A stretch of 15,317 nucleotides of DNA from Lachnospiraceae bacterium (lineage in GTDB: Bacteria > Bacillota > Clostridia > Lachnospirales > Lachnospiraceae): the NCBI GenBank assembly GCA_900767585.1, contig CAAFZP010000015.1, forward strand, positions 1-15,317, given 5' to 3'. Below are positions 14,275 through 15,317 of the stretch, in pieces. Position 1 is the first letter of the stretch; each line of letters begins with the position of its first letter. The notes beneath the pieces were generated by a model, which worked only from the letters and a program-made list of their open reading frames with translations, had not been told where the DNA came from and ran no database searches. The position numbers and the translations under genes were made by a program.

Positions 14275-14342
14275 GCAGATGTCATGGAATCAAATTGGTG
14301 TGCAAAGCAGGAGAAAGATGAACAGGCTGGAAGGAAAGTAAA

Positions 14343-14990
14343 ATGCAGAAGATAAAATTATGCGGCATGATGAAGCCGTGCGATATCGAATATGCGAATC
14401 GGGTCAAACCGGATTTTGTCGGATTCATATTTGCGAATACGAGACGGAAGATCAGTCCCGCGCAGGCAAAGCAATTCCGGGAAGCATTGGATGCGGAGAT
14501 TCCGGCAGTCGGTGTGTTTGTGAATGAAGATATTTCCGTGATTACATCGCTCGTGCAGGATGGATGTATCGACATGATCCAGCTGCATGGCGAGGAAGAT
14601 GCGGATTATATCAGACGTCTGCGTGAGATATGTGATGTGCCAGTTATAAAGGCGGTTAAGGTGCAGACAGTCGAGCAGATACGGCAGGCGGCGGCACTTC
14701 CGGTTGATTACCTGCTGTTAGATACCTACCGCAAGGGTGTACTTGGCGGAACCGGAGAGGCATTTGACTGGGAACTGCTGCAGGAGGCAAAGGCAGCAGC
14801 CGGAGATACCGCAGAAGGAGAGCTGTTCGGAAAGCCGTATTTCTTAGCAGGCGGACTTCACGCGGGGAACCTGCGGGAGGCAGCAGCACTTGGAAGCTAC
14901 GGGCTGGATGTAAGCTCCGGAATCGAGACAGACGGAAGCAAGGACTTCGACAAGATGGTCGAAGTTATGGAACTGGTGAGAAAATTTTAG
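14343..14990 (+). CDS. trpF: Phosphoribosylanthranilate isomerase
   Basis: A 215-residue TIM-barrel isomerase that converts phosphoribosyl-anthranilate to CdRP. IKLCGMM (4-10) carries the general base Cys7, DFVGFIFANTRRKISP (24-39) and AVGVFVNE follow, QLHGEED (80-86) is conserved, LLDTYRKGVLGGTGEAFDW carries the general acid Asp127, and LAGGLHAGN and DVSSGIET bind phosphate. AAGGA lies 7 bases before the ATG. The 68-base gap after trpC holds no convincing gene. It is the last trp gene in view: trpB and trpA do not follow within the remaining 327 bases. Confidence 0.97.
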   Translation: MQKIKLCGMMKPCDIEYANRVKPDFVGFIFANTRRKISPAQAKQFREALDAEIPAVGVFVNEDISVITSLVQDGCIDMIQLHGEEDADYIRRLREICDVPVIKAVKVQTVEQIRQAAALPVDYLLLDTYRKGVLGGTGEAFDWELLQEAKAAAGDTAEGELFGKPYFLAGGLHAGNLREAAALGSYGLDVSSGIETDGSKDFDKMVEVMELVRKF

Positions 14991-15016
14991 ATGTACTTTG
15001 CTCCGTACGCAGTTAT

Positions 15017-15317
15017 TATTCGTTATTCACATTTCTATATTCGATGTATTGAAACTAAGAAGTACTAGATGTTCTGATGAGTTGTTTTGGCAACGGACGC
15101 AACCGCCGCACGGGTATCGCCCACTCGCTTCGCTCGTCGGCAGGTTGTCGGGCGCATCCTAAATAGGAATCTACGATTCCTATGCGCCCTCCGCTCGCCA
15201 TCCGTGGCTCAGTGGCGGCTTGTTTGAACATCGTGTTCAAACATTGCTGAAAAGTACAGAACATCAAGAACTTCTAAGTTCCAAACATATGAATATAGAA
15301 ATGTGAATATCGAATAT
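15017..15317 (-). repeat. Longer copy of the window-end inverted-repeat element
   Basis: The core 15044-15288 is the element of 12-175 in opposite orientation, with the same ends and the same hairpin GTTTGAACA-TCG-TGTTCAAAC (15221-15241), plus a middle that the left copy lacks. That middle contains GGGCGCAT (15150-15157) pairing with ATGCGCCC (15182-15189) around ATAGGAATC-TAC-GATTCCTAT (15163-15183). Outside the core the symmetry continues: TATTCGTTATTCACATTTCT (from 15017) matches the reverse complement of the last bases of the window, so the inverted repeats are about 60 bases long and may extend past the end. The gap 14991-15317 holds nothing else: no terminator, tRNA or gene was seen. 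A 70-codon minus-strand frame here is only repeat sequence. Confidence 0.75.

Noticed and set aside
14284..14355. 23-codon ORF with a Trp codon between trpC and trpF, considered as a leader peptide
   Set aside because: No good Shine-Dalgarno, a single Trp codon, no attenuator hairpin; it simply overlaps the trpF start.
15055..15267. 70-codon minus-strand ORF at the right end
   Set aside because: It lies wholly within the inverted-repeat element and shares its peptide text with the false upstream extension of the ABC-F frame.
1..15317. CRISPR arrays, tRNA or rRNA genes, phage or toxin-antitoxin modules
   Set aside because: No regularly spaced direct repeats, no tRNA cloverleaf and no proteins of such systems were seen on either strand.

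Overview
The window looks like chromosomal DNA of an anaerobic Gram-positive Clostridia member, most likely a Lachnospiraceae (Roseburia / Agathobacter / Coprococcus type). This rests on the AGGAGG-type ribosome binding sites, the protein flavour, a tryptophan T-box ahead of an unfused trpE-G-D-C-F cluster, and AT-rich intergenic DNA. The taxonomic call is inference; there is no rRNA or marker gene here.

Layout. (1) 1-273: a short inverted-repeat element (12-175), then the leader of an ABC-F ATPase gene (Uup/YfmR type, 274-2109) that ends in a clear intrinsic terminator. (2) 2133-3847: two minus-strand regulators, AraC family and TetR family. The gap between them (about 3075-3273) carries a plus-strand run of perfect hairpins ending in a strong terminator, a candidate small RNA. 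(3) 4106-9791: six plus-strand genes spaced 6 to 27 bases apart: nth (endonuclease III), an alpha/beta hydrolase of the monoacylglycerol lipase / lysophospholipase type, a protein resembling the B12-dependent methionine synthase activation domain, glpK (glycerol kinase, probable TTG start), a 74-residue unknown protein, and a membrane-anchored chemoreceptor without an extracellular sensor domain. They are probably one transcript. (4) 9831-14990: promoter, Trp-specific T-box leader (specifier TGG, T-box bulge TGGC) and trpE, trpG, trpD, trpC, trpF, which take chorismate to the product of TrpF. trpB and trpA are not in the window. (5) 14991-15317: a longer, inverted copy of the element seen at the left end.

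The least ordinary material is non-coding. There are two inverted copies of one structured element at the window ends (the left one internally deleted), and an unrelated 143-bp inverted-repeat element between trpG and trpD that carries a 31-codon ORF behind a good Shine-Dalgarno site. The sRNA candidate has two C-rich loops plus a CTCCTT stretch. Two automatic gene starts need correcting: the ATPase frame runs back 71 codons into the left repeat, and the trpE frame runs back 39 codons into the T-box terminator.

How the genes work together: low charged tRNA-Trp should allow read-through of the T-box into trpEGDCF. In the six-gene group, the hydrolase and glycerol kinase could act in sequence (acylglycerol to glycerol to glycerol 3-phosphate), but that link is inferred from position only.
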